Below, piece after piece: positions 46,621 through 57,479 of a DNA stretch of 64,000 nt. The notes beneath the pieces were generated by a model, which saw only the letters and a program-made list of their open reading frames with translations, was not told the origin of the DNA and searched no databases. Positions within the stretch are counted from its first letter, which is position 1. Each line of letters starts with the position of its first letter. The position numbers and the translations under genes were made by a program. The stretch is taken from contig OY752150.1 of NCBI GenBank assembly GCA_963573315.1, forward strand, positions 1 to 64,000. Reading direction: 5' to 3'. The DNA comes from Entomortierella parvispora. Its lineage: Eukaryota > Mortierellomycota > Mortierellomycetes > Mortierellales > Mortierellaceae.

Positions 46621-47288
46621 TCCTCTCTACTCGCGTCTGCATTCTGTCTACACGATCCTGGACTGACTTTAGTGTTGAATTGGCAGACATGATTTGCCTC
46701 CTAGCCTTGACTAATTTTTGAACCGCGGGTTCTACCTCAGGTGGACAGGCAGAAGATGCCATGAAGAGCTGTAGCTCTATCGAAATACATTGGACAAATC
46801 AGCTCCATGCCCCTATCCATCACGAAGAAAAAGCGACCTTGCTGATACATACCGGCCATGAGTCGCTCAATTTCCTTCTCGAGCTCCGTTTGGCTTTTGC
46901 GAACACTCACGATATTAAAATCCATCTCCTGTACAATTGGCCCCAGCAGCGACATGATTCCGTCTGCAAGCTTCGTAGTATCTTGCTGTTGTAGTATCGT
47001 GTTTGAATCTTGGGTATTGGTGTGAGTACTTTGATCGTCTCCTTGATGTAGATCCTGACGCTCCTGCAGTTGTTCTTCGTTCTTCCTGGCTGTGCTGACT
47101 TCCTTCGTTGGACGCAAGGGAAGTGGGCCTGAAGAAGTCGCTTCACCTTCAAAATGGGTGTCTGAGTTGAGCGCGGAATTAACCTGTCTTGTCACATCGC
47201 GGGTAATGGAATCGTCTCCTTCGCGCCTATCTGACTTGACGATGACTGGTTGCGGGTGCTGTGAGTAGTCTTTACGAAAGAATGACAT
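46616..47288 (-). CDS. Snapin-like BLOC-1/BORC subunit
   Basis: Two exons, 47288-46853 and 46776-46616, close to 198 aa. The first ~115 residues are hydrophilic and disordered (Gln/Thr/Asp-rich). Residues about 117-198 form a coiled coil matching Snapin: KLADGIMSLLGPIVQEMDFN, VRKSQTELEKEIERL, PAVQKLVKARRQIMSANSTL and VQDRVDRM. Snapin belongs to BLOC-1 and BORC, which act in endosome and lysosome positioning and biogenesis. An earlier in-frame ATG at 47444 would extend it through the shared promoter and onto the start of the opposite gene, so I prefer 47288. A longer N-terminus than animal Snapin is notable. Confidence 0.8.
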
Positions 47289-47442
47289 TTTGCTAAAGTA
47301 ATGAATGGGAACAACCCAGGAATGAACGCACATGCTGATAATGGGCGCTCGGAGGTCACGTGAATAATCGACTGAAGGGCTGCTGAGGGTCACCGAGTCT
47401 CGACGACACCTCTCCTCACTCTGCCCCCTCCTTCCTACAAGC
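47289..47442. promoter_or_regulatory. Short divergent promoter with TCACGTGA
   Basis: Only 154 bp separate the Snapin-like start codon (minus) from the ATG at 47443 (plus). A TCACGTGA palindrome sits almost at the centre (47356-47363). A palindromic site in a symmetric promoter suits shared control of both genes. Confidence 0.6.
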
Positions 47443-50400
47443 ATGGAAGGTAAGAACAGAGCCTGTGTAGGATGCTATTGTTAAAGTAAAGCACTACGTG
47501 CTCATACTGATTATCTGCTGTTCTTCAGGAAACATTACTGAGAACTCTGAACTGGAAGCGTTGTTTCCTGGTAAGGTTCTGGCTGTGCCCCTTGGGGTCA
47601 TTTCTATTCTGGAGACTAATCGACATATTTGGGATTGTTGTATCTAGATCTGCGCCAGGCGGCGTCTTGCGACGGCCACGACCAACTTCAACAATGCTGG
47701 ATGGAAGAATTTGAAGAGTCAACGGCGGAAACGGACGAATTGCCTAGTGAGGTTTTAGTGCGATGGCTTTCTCTTTCCCGATCAAGGTCAATGGAAACGT
47801 CGAACGTCGAGCATTTGGGTCGCGTCTACCCACCCTGCTCTATTTCTCCAGCGGTACAAACCCTCACAACGATCAATGTGCTTTCTCATATCCATGCTCG
47901 CTTCCATCGTCTTCCGACCCACATCATGCCATCCCCATTTCCAACTCCCCTTCCGTCATTCGTGGCTCTGCTTCCGAGATCTTCAGATTGCGATCAGTCT
48001 CATACAGGTCCAGGAGTGGGAATCACAATGATTTGCGTGATGCTATCTCTTCCCCTTGTGATCCACCGCAATGATTTGGACTCCAAGACGCGAGGAAATT
48101 TCAAGCCCCTTCTCCCCCGACAGGCGTTCTTCATGAACACAAGGATTGTCCTGGAGAACACGCTCTTTGTCGAGGAAATATTAGGGTCGTCAGACTCTCC
48201 ACAACTACAAAAATCAGATCTTTTGCGACAATTCCTTGCAGCGACAGAGCAGGCTCAGGAAGCTGACAAACGAATTGAGATTTTGGAACGACATAATAAC
48301 CAGTTGATATCACGGAGAAGGCGCGAGTTGGCAGCTCATGAATCGTTCAACATATACCTAGAGGGCCTTTGTGGAGTCCAAGGAAAACTTTGGGAAGCCC
48401 CAGAATTGGAACAATCCCACGCCTTGGACTCGATTGTCAGAGAGAGAACTAGAATTCTTTCTGCAAAGGACTTGGCTTCGAGCTTGGAATCCAAACTCAT
48501 CTCAGAGGGTGAGAACTCAACAAAAAAGGATTGGACGACGATTGCACATGCTGGAGTCGTCTCTCGAAGTCAATCAAGGCAGGACTGCATGTCTATGCAA
48601 GATCTACGAAGCGCGTGGCAAATTGGTAGCGCCAACCAAAATTGGACAGTCGAGCAAACCCGTCGTGAGCCTGCACCATCATCTGGAAACGTCCCTCTTT
48701 CTCTCGACACCAAATGGGGAGATGCACATAGACCTTGGGATCAGTTCCAGCCAGCTCTCCTGCAACATCGGTATGAGCGTTGGCTATCGCAACAAGAACA
48801 TCGGGATCATGGCAATGTTGCTGGACAGCTATCCACGACCAAACGGTTTAATAAGAGCAACGCCCCTTATGGTGCGCTACTGGAGGTCGACTTACACTCA
48901 GATCTGTGGCAACCACTGTATATATCAACGCCAGCAGCTAACACGCAAGAGTACATGGAGCGCCTTGAGCAGTCGAATTGGAATGAGGACGCCTCGAAAC
49001 TTTCTCCAGATCAAGATTTCAATCTTGAACAGTTCGACGATATGGCAGATTTAGGCAGATATTGCCACTTTGAGGAGCATAACGAGGACAGAGGAGAATC
49101 TGTTCCATTGATGATACCCCTTCCGTCCTCGAGGACTTGGTCGATCATGAACCCGGATGTTGTCATCATGCAGGATGCTGTGGCTCGAAGCGAGCTGGAA
49201 AACTTGTTCGACCTAGACTTTATGATCGATGAACTCGGATACTTTCCCCATCCAGATCCCTCCGCGGACAGCCTTGAAGATTGGACCAAGGGGCATATGG
49301 TGCTTTGTGAGCGTTGGGCTCGACTATCTCCAGCGCAGCAACGACGCCTGATGGCCCAGCTGGCAAAGTTTTTAGCAGCCGTGTGGGATCAATTTCAGAT
49401 TCTGCAAGCGCCAGATTCGGGTTTCGAGGATTCAAACATTACTTCCTCTATGGATCTCGACATGGAGGAGTGGAAGTCGACTTTTGAGAGCTCAATGGGC
49501 AACTTACAGAGTTTGGAGCAAGAATTCGTGCGAGGTACCCCTAATGGTGTAGAGGAAATCCCATACGGTACCCCAGAAGAGCTGGACTTTGAACTAGTCA
49601 ACAGTGAGGACATCGAACAAATGGACACCGGTAAAGTGCAGGCACGTGTTAGTCCAGTCACCATGCATGCCGACACTCAATACACCACACTGCACCAAGA
49701 ACAGGACCGACAGGAGACCATCTCCATGCGCCAATTCGATTTTTCTCTGGACGACCTCCTCATCGCCACTGGGCTGCACCATGACATCAGGATCGCAGCG
49801 GTGACTCGGTGGAAGGCAAGCAACTATAAGGAACTTGCCGCCCACTCAGAAATGGATATAGAATCATTCCCGACAAGTGTTAACAAGTACCAGTCAATGG
49901 CCCGATCGTCGGCATATCCCCTCGTTCATCTATTCAGTCTGCCCGATGTATTTTGTCCCTCGGCGCTAGGTGGCCAAGACGCGTCAAAAGACGAGCAGTT
50001 GGCGCGCGCTTTTGTGAATCTCTTGGCAGAGCGGAACGTGGAGGCAGCTGAGTTCTTGACAGATGATATTCAGGTCAAAGAGCGGAAACTATACCATCGT
50101 TGGATGGCAGAGTGGCATGGGCGATTCGTGCAAGGTCCACGGTGGCGCAAGACGACGCCTCCAAAACAACAGCCTCAGCGCCACGAACATGATCGCCGGT
50201 ACGACTTTTCATATCCTGAGGAGAACGGCGGGGTTGGAACTAAGGCAGAGAGCCAGGAGCGAGCAGCATTCGAGGCCACAGCCCGGTTTCTTGAGAACCT
50301 CGTATCGTCGAGGAAGAAGGGACAAGGGGGGGCTCCGTCATCAGACCGGGAGAGTGAGGAAGCGAATTGGGCTGGGATCGAGAAGGTGGCGGGTCAGTTA

Positions 50401-50631
50401 GGACTGGGCGCACTTTGGCTGTCCTCGGCTGTGCCTGGGGCGGCCGAGACGAAAAAGGCGGAGGAGAGGAGCAGAAGCAGGTTTCCTGTTGCACGAGGAC
50501 AATGTGATCCAAACATGGAGCAACGAGAGCAACCACACTGTGGCCTCCACCAGCACTGTGGCCATGCCCGACTGACCTTGGAGCAGCAGAGGCTGGAGCG
50601 CCAACACATGTGGGGGGAGGAGACGGATTGA
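47443..50631 (+). CDS. Uncharacterised 1010-aa protein
   Basis: Proposed exons are 47443-47449 (7 coding nt), 47529-47570 and 47648-50631; phases close to 1010 aa beginning MEGNITENSELEALFPDLRQ. I do not recognise a domain. Residues about 205-250 form a coiled coil (QEADKRIEILERHNNQLISRR). The rest is acidic and Gln-rich with short helical stretches (LSPAQQRRLMAQLAKFLAAVW). Between about 47745 and 48075 a second frame is also open and its residues (e.g. FSFPIKVNGNVERRAFGSRL) look as protein-like as the main frame, so an undetected intron or indel there is possible. The start codon sits on a tiny exon next to a good GTAAGA donor. Confidence 0.65.
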
Positions 50632-50888
50632 TCACCAAAGGGAAACAGAAAGGCAGGCCAGACCAGGAAGGCGCAATAAAGAAGGAAAAAAAAAAAAAAA
50701 AAGGGCTAGGTGGACCTCTCAAGGTGAAAGGCACCGCCGCCGTTCGTTTTCTCTCTCCTCTTCTGCATCCGTTCGTCATTCCTTTTTTTTTTTTTTTTTT
50801 TTTTTGCATTCTTTTCTCTCTCTCTCTCACTCTCACTCACTCTCTCTTCGAATCTTCCTTCCCTCCCTCCTTTTCCTCGTTGCGCACC
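50632..50888. promoter_or_regulatory. Promoter of the phosphatidylserine decarboxylase gene
   Basis: This 257-bp gap holds a run of about 17 A (50686-50702), a run of about 22 T (50783-50804) and a CT-rich stretch (TCTCTCTCTCACTCTCACTC) just before the start codon. Long homopolymer runs of this kind exclude nucleosomes in fungal promoters. Confidence 0.6.
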
Positions 50889-53800
50889 ATGCTCGCTCGA
50901 AGTTCACTCCCCCAAGGCGACCGGGCTACATTCTCGGACGAGTCTGAGCTTTCGCTCAGAATGCGCATTCACATCTCCCGCGCAAAGGACCTTGCTATCA
51001 AGGACAGAGTAATGCACTTGCAGTTGCCTCTCCCTCGCTTCCCCTGAGCTCAACCCAACGTCCAGGATGTACAAAAGCAAAGGAAACTAACTGTGCTCCC
51101 TCCTTGAAATAACGCCCCCCCCCCCTGTAGAGCGGTTCCTCGGACCCGTATGTGAAGCTTTCTATTGGCGGCAACAAGTTTATTACAAAGGTTATCCCAA
51201 AGTGCCTGAATCCGGTCTGGAACGAGTCGTTTGATTTCGTGCTCGAGGGCCAGACAGTGCCTGACAAGGTCAGCTTGATGTTCTGGGACAAGGACTGGAT
51301 TGGCAAGGACGACTTTATGGGCGCCGTCAACCTTGCTTTTGACGAGGCCTCGCTCTGGGCCGATGCCACCCCAAAGCACTATGACGACCCCGCAAACGAG
51401 GTATAGTGGGCGCCTTTGTTTCTTTTTTTTTCTTTCTTTCTTTCTTACTTTTTTTGCAACCACCCTGGTCCGAGAGACACAGTTGATGTGGCCTTTCTTT
51501 CTCGTCTTGTTGAATGGGCTTCGAGGGCAGTGCACCCTGTCTAACTAATCACTCTTGCCACTTTGCCACTTTGCCATTTTGCCACCTCTCTGTTCTACTC
51601 GATGTAGGCACGATGGTATGCGCTCACCACACTACCGGGCAAGTCTACCAACATCAGCGGCGAAGGTACACACAGGCCCTGCTCACCTCACTGCACTATT
51701 CGTCATTGTTGCCGTACCTTTTGTTCAACTCTTTTCCTTGTCCGACATAGTGGAGATCAAGATTGGAATTATCGACACAACCCTTGCTCCTCACAGTCCG
51801 ACCTCGCTCCAAGACTGCAAGGCAATCTGGTCTGCTCTTTTGAGCAGCAGAAACAAGTTGGGTCTCGGTCAAAGGCAGGTACCAGGCCTAGACAAGAACA
51901 CCACCATCTCTTTGGCCGAAATCCCGTTGGCTGTTCAGGATCCAGCTTTGGGCCGCAGCCTTCGACAGGACGCGTTTTCCTCTTCACCCCCCACGTCAGC
52001 CCCATCGACACCTACCGGCGTCAACAATTTGCATGGAATTGTCTTCATGGAGGTTGTATCGGCCTCGAACTTGCCGCGTATGCACAATGTCACCAGAACA
52101 GGCTTTGATATGGACCCGTTTGTCGTAATCTCGTTTGGAAAGTACATCTTCAGGACAAAGGTCATCCGTCACAACCTCAACCCTGAATGGAAGGCCAAGC
52201 TCATGTTTAGAGTCCACCACGGCGAGGAGACCTACCAAATCAAGTACTCTGTCCATGATTGGGACAAAATGAGCGGAAACGATCATGTAGGAATGGCGGT
52301 CATGGATATCAACAGTCTGATCCAAGGCAGCAATTCGCAAACCGAGGCAACCGAGCTTGATGCGGATGAGATGAGAAATTATAACCTCGATATCGCTATC
52401 GCCCCTACTGTTAAGGTCCCAGCTGGGGAATCGTCTCTCTGTGTCCGGGCCAAGTTTGTTCCATACACAACCCTGAGGAGACGTTTCTGGCAAGGCCTTG
52501 CCAAGGGTTACCAAGGAGAAGGTCAATCAGGCACGTATAATAAGGTTATAATCCAAACCATGCTGGAGAGTCTTGGATCCACTCTGTCGAGCCAGACGGT
52601 GGACAGTTTCTTTGCTCCTTTCAACAAGGATCCCGAGCATGATGAGTTGACTTTGGATGAACTCATCGAGCGTCTTGAGCGACAGGTGAAACTGGATGAT
52701 CGCGCACCCGAACAAAGACAGCAACCAGCAGCTAAGAGGCATTGGTTCAAAAGACGCTCTCAACAAAATCCTCTTGAACCTAGCGCGGCCGTCGATGATC
52801 GTGAAGAGGCGGAGGAAGCAGAGGAAGATTCAGAGCTCTACGCCCATCTCACGCGAAACATGGTTCCATTGGAATCGAGTCCTCAAGCCCAAGACATTCT
52901 TGAGCCTTCGGAGGCAGACTTTGATCCACAGACGTCTGAAGGCGAACACGTTATCAGAATTTCGACCTGCCCGTTTTGCCACGATTCAAGTCTCGGACAG
53001 AAGCTGGAGACAGATGTCATCACCCATATAGCGGTTTGCTCTGGCAACGATGGTTTCAACATGGACAAGCTGATCCTCGGCAACTTTGTCACTGAGGCCA
53101 ACGCTCAGCGTAAATGGATTACCAAAGTCGTAAAGAGTTTAGGCTATGGCCGCTACGTTGCTGGCAAGGTAATTGCATGTTTGTCCAACTTTTGAGAAGG
53201 ATCGTGGAAATGACGAAATGACATTAATAGCTCTCCATCCTGTAGAGCAACGCAAACATCATTGTCCAAGACCGCACTACAGGAGCCATGACTGAGGAAA
53301 AGATGCCAACGTTTATCCGCCTCGGTATCCGACTGCTCTACAAGAGTCCCGCCAACAAGATCAAGGTTGGCAAGATTTTAGCCGATATGTCCAAAAAGCA
53401 AGGCGTCAAATTCAATGACCCTCGATCCAAACGCGACATTGAGCCATTCATTCGATTCCATAACCTGGAGGCGCAGATGCTGGAGGTGTTGGAGCCAGTT
53501 CAAAACTTTGAAAACTTCAACGAGTTCTTTTACCGTAAACTCAAGTCCACTGCTCGTACGCTGGCGTCGCCGGGCGATGATCGCGTCGCTGTAAGTGCCG
53601 CAGATTGCCGCATGACATGTTTCCAAACAATCTCGGATGCGACTCTGTACTGGATCAAGGGTAGTCAATTCACGCTGGGCCGCCTACTTGATGATGAAGC
53701 GTTGGCCAAAAAGTACGAAGGAGGCAGTCTTGCTATTTTCCGTTTGGCTCCACAAGACTACCACAGGTAATCCAGTTTGTGATGAAACGGTTACTATTCA

Positions 53801-54252
53801 ATGTCAATTACCACTCATGATCTCATACTCATGTTGATTTTTTTTAAATGCCATTTAGATACCATATTCCTGTGAAGGGTGTTTTGTCTCAGCCCCGTGC
53901 CATTGACGGAGAGTACTACACAGTAAACCCAATGGCAATCCGGAGCTATCTCGATGTCTATGGTGAGAACAAGCGCGTTGTCTCGACAATCGAGTCGAAG
54001 GAATTCGGCACAGTTGCATTTGTTGCTATAGGCGCCATGATGGTTGGTTCTATCGTACTGACCACTCAGGGAGGCCAACAGGTGGAGCGTATGGAGGAAC
54101 ACGGCTATTTCGCCTTTGGAGGGTCGACCATTGTCGTGCTCTTCGAGCCCAATTCAATCCAGTTTGACGAAGATCTGGTTCGATCGTCCAAAGAGCAGAT
54201 TGAAATGTTGGTCAAGGTTGGCATGCGTATCGGAGTCTCGACGCGCGCGTAG
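50889..54252 (+). CDS. Phosphatidylserine decarboxylase, PSD2 type (C2-C2-EF-PSD)
   Basis: It converts phosphatidylserine to phosphatidylethanolamine, in the Golgi/vacuole/endosome branch for the C2-bearing type. Six exons close to 926 aa: 50889-51008, 51131-51400, 51608-51665, 51751-53168, 53246-53766 and 53859-54252. Domains: C2A at about 20-150 (SSDPYVKLSIGGNKF..FWDKDWIGKDDFMG), C2B at about 240-365 (DMDPFVVISFGKYIFRTKVI..VHDWDKMSGNDHVG), an EF-hand-like segment at about 436-465 (NKDPEHDELTLDELIERLER), a CPFC..H..C zinc-finger-like motif near 555, and the decarboxylase domain at about 640-926. The charge-relay residues are visible (AADCR; APQDYHRYHIP). The self-cleavage motif reads GGST near residue 882, giving the pyruvoyl group on Ser. 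It replaces the commoner LGST. Confidence 0.95.
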
Positions 54253-54414
54253 GACACGAGCAATAATACCTTTCGGAAACAGTAATAAAACTTGAATGGA
54301 TTCTCTCTTATTTATTGACAGCAGTAAAGACCGAGATGAAATTGGACGTGGAAAAAAAAACCAGAATGATGGATCCATAATGGTACGGGTGCGAACAAAT
54401 ATGATTTCTTGTCT

Positions 54415-55886
54415 TTACTCAGTTTTCACAGCCGACTTCTTCAAGAGACCCTTGTCCTTTGCAAACTGTTCGGCCTTCGAGTAGACACTGGTCCATTGTT
54501 CTTGAGCGACTTGGCGACCCTTTCCGACATGCTGCTGGACAAGGTCGTTGGTCTTGGCCAAATGGGCATCAATCAGTGCTTGGTTGTCGAGATAGAGACG
54601 AGGAGCAGCAAAGAGAGAGACCAAGATCAAAGACAGAAGGGTTGTAGTGGAGAACCAAGAGCGAAGCGTCCAGATTCCATAAAAGATACCAACAAACTAA
54701 CAAAAGCAATGAAAAGAAGAAGGGGTGAGTAAGTTTCGCGGGAACAAGTTGACGGTAGGAAGCATGCATGCATCATGCACGGAATGAGTGTGCTGGGAGG
54801 GGGAAAGTTGTTTTTGAGTTCAGTACCTTAAGACTGCGCTTGTTGTCCTCGACCAGGATGACCTTTGCGAGCTCGGTGATGATCACGTTCAGGCCATCGG
54901 TGACATAGTCCACTTTGCGATGAATTCGATCTGCCTCGATGTGCAGGAACTCTGCCGAGCGAGAGTAGTACTTTCTATTTTGTTTCCAAAATCACCATTG
55001 AACGAATGACAACAACAAAAATGAATGATTAGACTTTGTACACCTTGATCAAAACAACCAGAACAATTTTGGATGAATGCTTACTCGAGAGGGCGGGGAG
55101 CATTGGGCTTGTTGGTGATGCGATTGAAGACCAAGAGACCGTTGACGTATACAAAGGCCGACGAGATGGACAGCACCAGAAGAGCACAGGCCACGTTCAA
55201 GAGCGAGACCCAGCGGCAAGAGAGAACCAAGGCCAGGGAGGCGGCCAAGACTCCACCAGAGACGGCAGGTCGCTCCCAGAGGACAAGGCTCTTGAGGCGC
55301 GGCGTCATGTACGCGTAAGGGTCTAGATGAGGGCGCGGGAACGCAGACAAGTCGTGTTGGATGTTAACAGGCAGTTGCGACATGTGAAGAGGAAACAAGT
55401 TTTTGTCTTTTCCCCCCCTCTCTCTCTCCTCCCTCCCTCTTGTCGGAAGATGGACATGGAGTCTAATTGTGCCTTGTGCGCAAAAGATGAGCTCATCGCT
55501 CCAGTGCTCGTGCTTGGATGTCCTTATCTCTTCCTGTCGTGTACAGATGGGAGAAAAAAAAGACCCTCTTTGTCTCTTTTTCTTGGCGGACACTTGACTG
55601 GATGTCTACTCGTCGTCCTCTCTCCTTTCCTTGCCACCCCTCATCATGTGCGAGTGCGCCCAATCGGAATAGTTCAAGAGAAACAATCAAAGCACTCACC
55701 AGCTGACAGTTTGTCCGGCTTGTTCTTGCTGTCGCCCGAATCGGACGAGCTACGCTCACGGCGAGCTGGGACAGTCTCGGGCGCGTTTTCCGTGACGGTA
55801 CTCTGATGCTCGGCAAAGGTGGGTTCTTGATGAGGGTGGTCGACCTGAAGGAAGTCAAGACCTTCGTGTTGTTGTTGTTGAGCCAT
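54415..55886 (-). CDS. Reticulon-family ER membrane-shaping protein
   Basis: Reticulons bend the ER membrane into tubules. Four exons, 55886-55700, 55322-55085, 54974-54827 and 54696-54415, close to 284 aa. The first ~62 residues are hydrophilic. The reticulon homology domain starts near 70 with SLVLWERPAVSGGVLAASLA, the family's hallmark Trp-containing entry into the first hairpin. Two long hydrophobic hairpins follow (VLSCRWVSLLNVACALLVLS; GIWTLRSWFSTTTLLSLILV). The C-terminus is amphipathic (VQQHVGKGRQVAQEQWTSVY). A plus-strand AATAAA (about 54285, for PSD) and a minus-strand AATAAA (about 54313) lie in the 162-bp tail-to-tail gap. Confidence 0.9.
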
Positions 55887-56306
55887 GACGATTGGAGTGG
55901 GGGAGGGGACAAGAAAGATATATACAGGTGATGGAGTGAGAGAGGGCAGAGGTCGAAGGGTGAGAAAGGAGGTGTGGGAAAGAGAAGAAAGAAAGAGAAG
56001 AAAGAAAGGAAAGGAAGAAGAAGCGAAGAAGGAAAAGACGACACCTTTTCACCATGTTTGAGGTCGCTCGAACCAATTTTTTTTATTAGTTGATTTTGAT
56101 CTCAAACAAGCAGTGAGGCCCATCCCTCTCCTTCCCACTCTCTCTCTCTTTTCTCTCCCTCCTCTTGTACAAAACAGCGGCAGGGCCCGAGCGACGGGTG
56201 GTCTGGGTGGTGAAAAACACACGCACGCACACGACTGACATGCGCAAACGTGTGTGGTTTTCTTGAGCCCAGCAGGCTATTGCGATTCGAATTCGTTGCG
56301 ACTAAT

Positions 56307-56359
56307 TCACGTGATCTTCTTGAATCTTCTTAAATCACGTGCGTCGATTTATCACGTGA
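56307..56359. promoter_or_regulatory. Cluster of three CACGTG boxes upstream of tRNA-Trp
   Basis: TCACGTGA at 56307-56314, TCACGTGC at 56335-56342 and TCACGTGA at 56352-56359 lie within 53 bp, ending 49 bp before the tRNA-Trp gene. About 420 bp separate them from the reticulon start. The surrounding stretch (55887-56300) is pyrimidine/purine-skewed with no gene. Confidence 0.55.
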
Positions 56360-56407
56360 CACGGCTGGCTGATAAGCCTTATGAAGATTTGATAACCAAA
56401 TCGACAG

Positions 56408-56480
56408 GGAGGATTGGCGCAATTGGCAGCGCGTCCGTCTCCAAAGCGGAAGGTCGGGAGTTCAAGTCTCTCATTCTCCA
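56408..56480 (+). tRNA. tRNA-Trp (CCA), intronless
   Basis: The 73-nt sequence folds as a full cloverleaf: acceptor GGAGGAT/ATTCTCC with discriminator A, D-arm GCGC/GCGC with loop AATTGGCA, anticodon stem TCCGT/GCGGA, loop CTCCAAA giving anticodon CCA, variable AGGTC, and T-arm GGGAG/CTCTC with loop TTCAAGT. Box A (TGGCGCAATTGG) and box B (GTTCAAGT) are present. TTTCTTTT follows as a Pol III terminator. There is no intron. Confidence 0.95.
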
Positions 56481-56699
56481 TTTCTTTTGCTTCATTGAGG
56501 TAAAAAAATCTGTTTTACAAGCTGGTTTTGGCGACCTCGAACGATCTTGGGTCAGGCCCCATGGCAATTGCTTTTTTGCCTCTGCGTACATAACGAGCAA
56601 CACCGTGCAGGATCTTATTTTATTGAAGAGTTGAAGAATGGCAAGACTTTTTGGCGAAAGCAATTGAACGCCTGGCAGATGTCTTTGCTTGCTGGCGAA

Positions 56700-57363
56700 T
56701 TATTCGTTAGCAATGGCCGTGGTCTCCACGGTAGCTTCCACTGTGTCCGACTTGGTGACGGCCTTGATCGTCTTGCCAGTGCGCAGAACCTTGCTGTCGA
56801 CAGATCCAACGACATCTACTGCCAAAGACCGAGAAAGAGGATATTCCCATCAATTAAGATGCTACAGAACGCGTTTCATCACTGTTCAAACCATACCAGT
56901 CTCCTCAGTCAAAGTGACAACTTCTTCGGCAGTATCTTCCGCATCCTGCTCGGCATCCTCCTAGTCAAGCACGAAAGAAATGAGTTCAGATGAAATAAAC
57001 AACTACAACCATAATGGGACAAGGAGATGGACCCACCTTTTCTGAATCAGAATCAGAATCAGAATCCGAGTCAGAGTCACTGCTGTCGCTTTCAGGAGCA
57101 AAGTCGTCGTCGTCTTCCGAGTCGTCGTCAGACTATAGCCCGCAACCACAAAAAAAAAAAAAAAAAAAATATGGTCAATGGGCATATTTGGTGGCGCTTT
57201 CTTAGCTTTCAAGGTTCTCGAGTGGACTTACGAGGTCATCCAAGATGGTGCGCCTCTGGAGGATGTTCGATGCTTGGGTGACAGGAGGCGTAACAGTGAG
57301 AGCAGTGAGTTGCTCTTGCAAGTCCTCCACGGGAACAATGTTGCTGGCAGATGGGTCACTCAT
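56700..57363 (-). CDS. Uncharacterised acidic Ser/Asp-rich protein, 136 aa
   Basis: Four exons, 57363-57232, 57132-57037, 56960-56897 and 56818-56700, close in phase to 136 aa. The N-terminus (MSDPSASNIVPVEDLQEQLT) has a short predicted helix. Exon 2 encodes a pure acidic block of Ser and Asp (SDDDSEDDDDF..SDSDSDSDSDSE), a strong casein kinase 2 target pattern, and exon 3 is Glu/Asp-rich. The C-terminus is Val/Thr/Lys-rich (VLRTGKTIKAVTKSDTVEAT). I do not recognise the family. Acidic Ser-Asp blocks are common in nuclear and nucleolar chaperone-like proteins. It lies 116 bp downstream of the F-box/WD40 gene on the same strand. Confidence 0.75.
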
Positions 57364-57479
57364 GGCGCGCGGATGAGGTAAAAATTTGGAAGAGAAAAAG
57401 CAAAGAGAACAAAAAGAGTTTGTGGTTGCACAGAAGCGCTCTTCCTCTATTTGAATTTTTGAAAGGTATACGACTATTT

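Noticed and set aside
48371-49054. 227-codon second-frame protein inside the 1010-aa gene
   Set aside because: It lies wholly within the longer frame and lacks any recognisable feature; the longer frame continues well beyond it.
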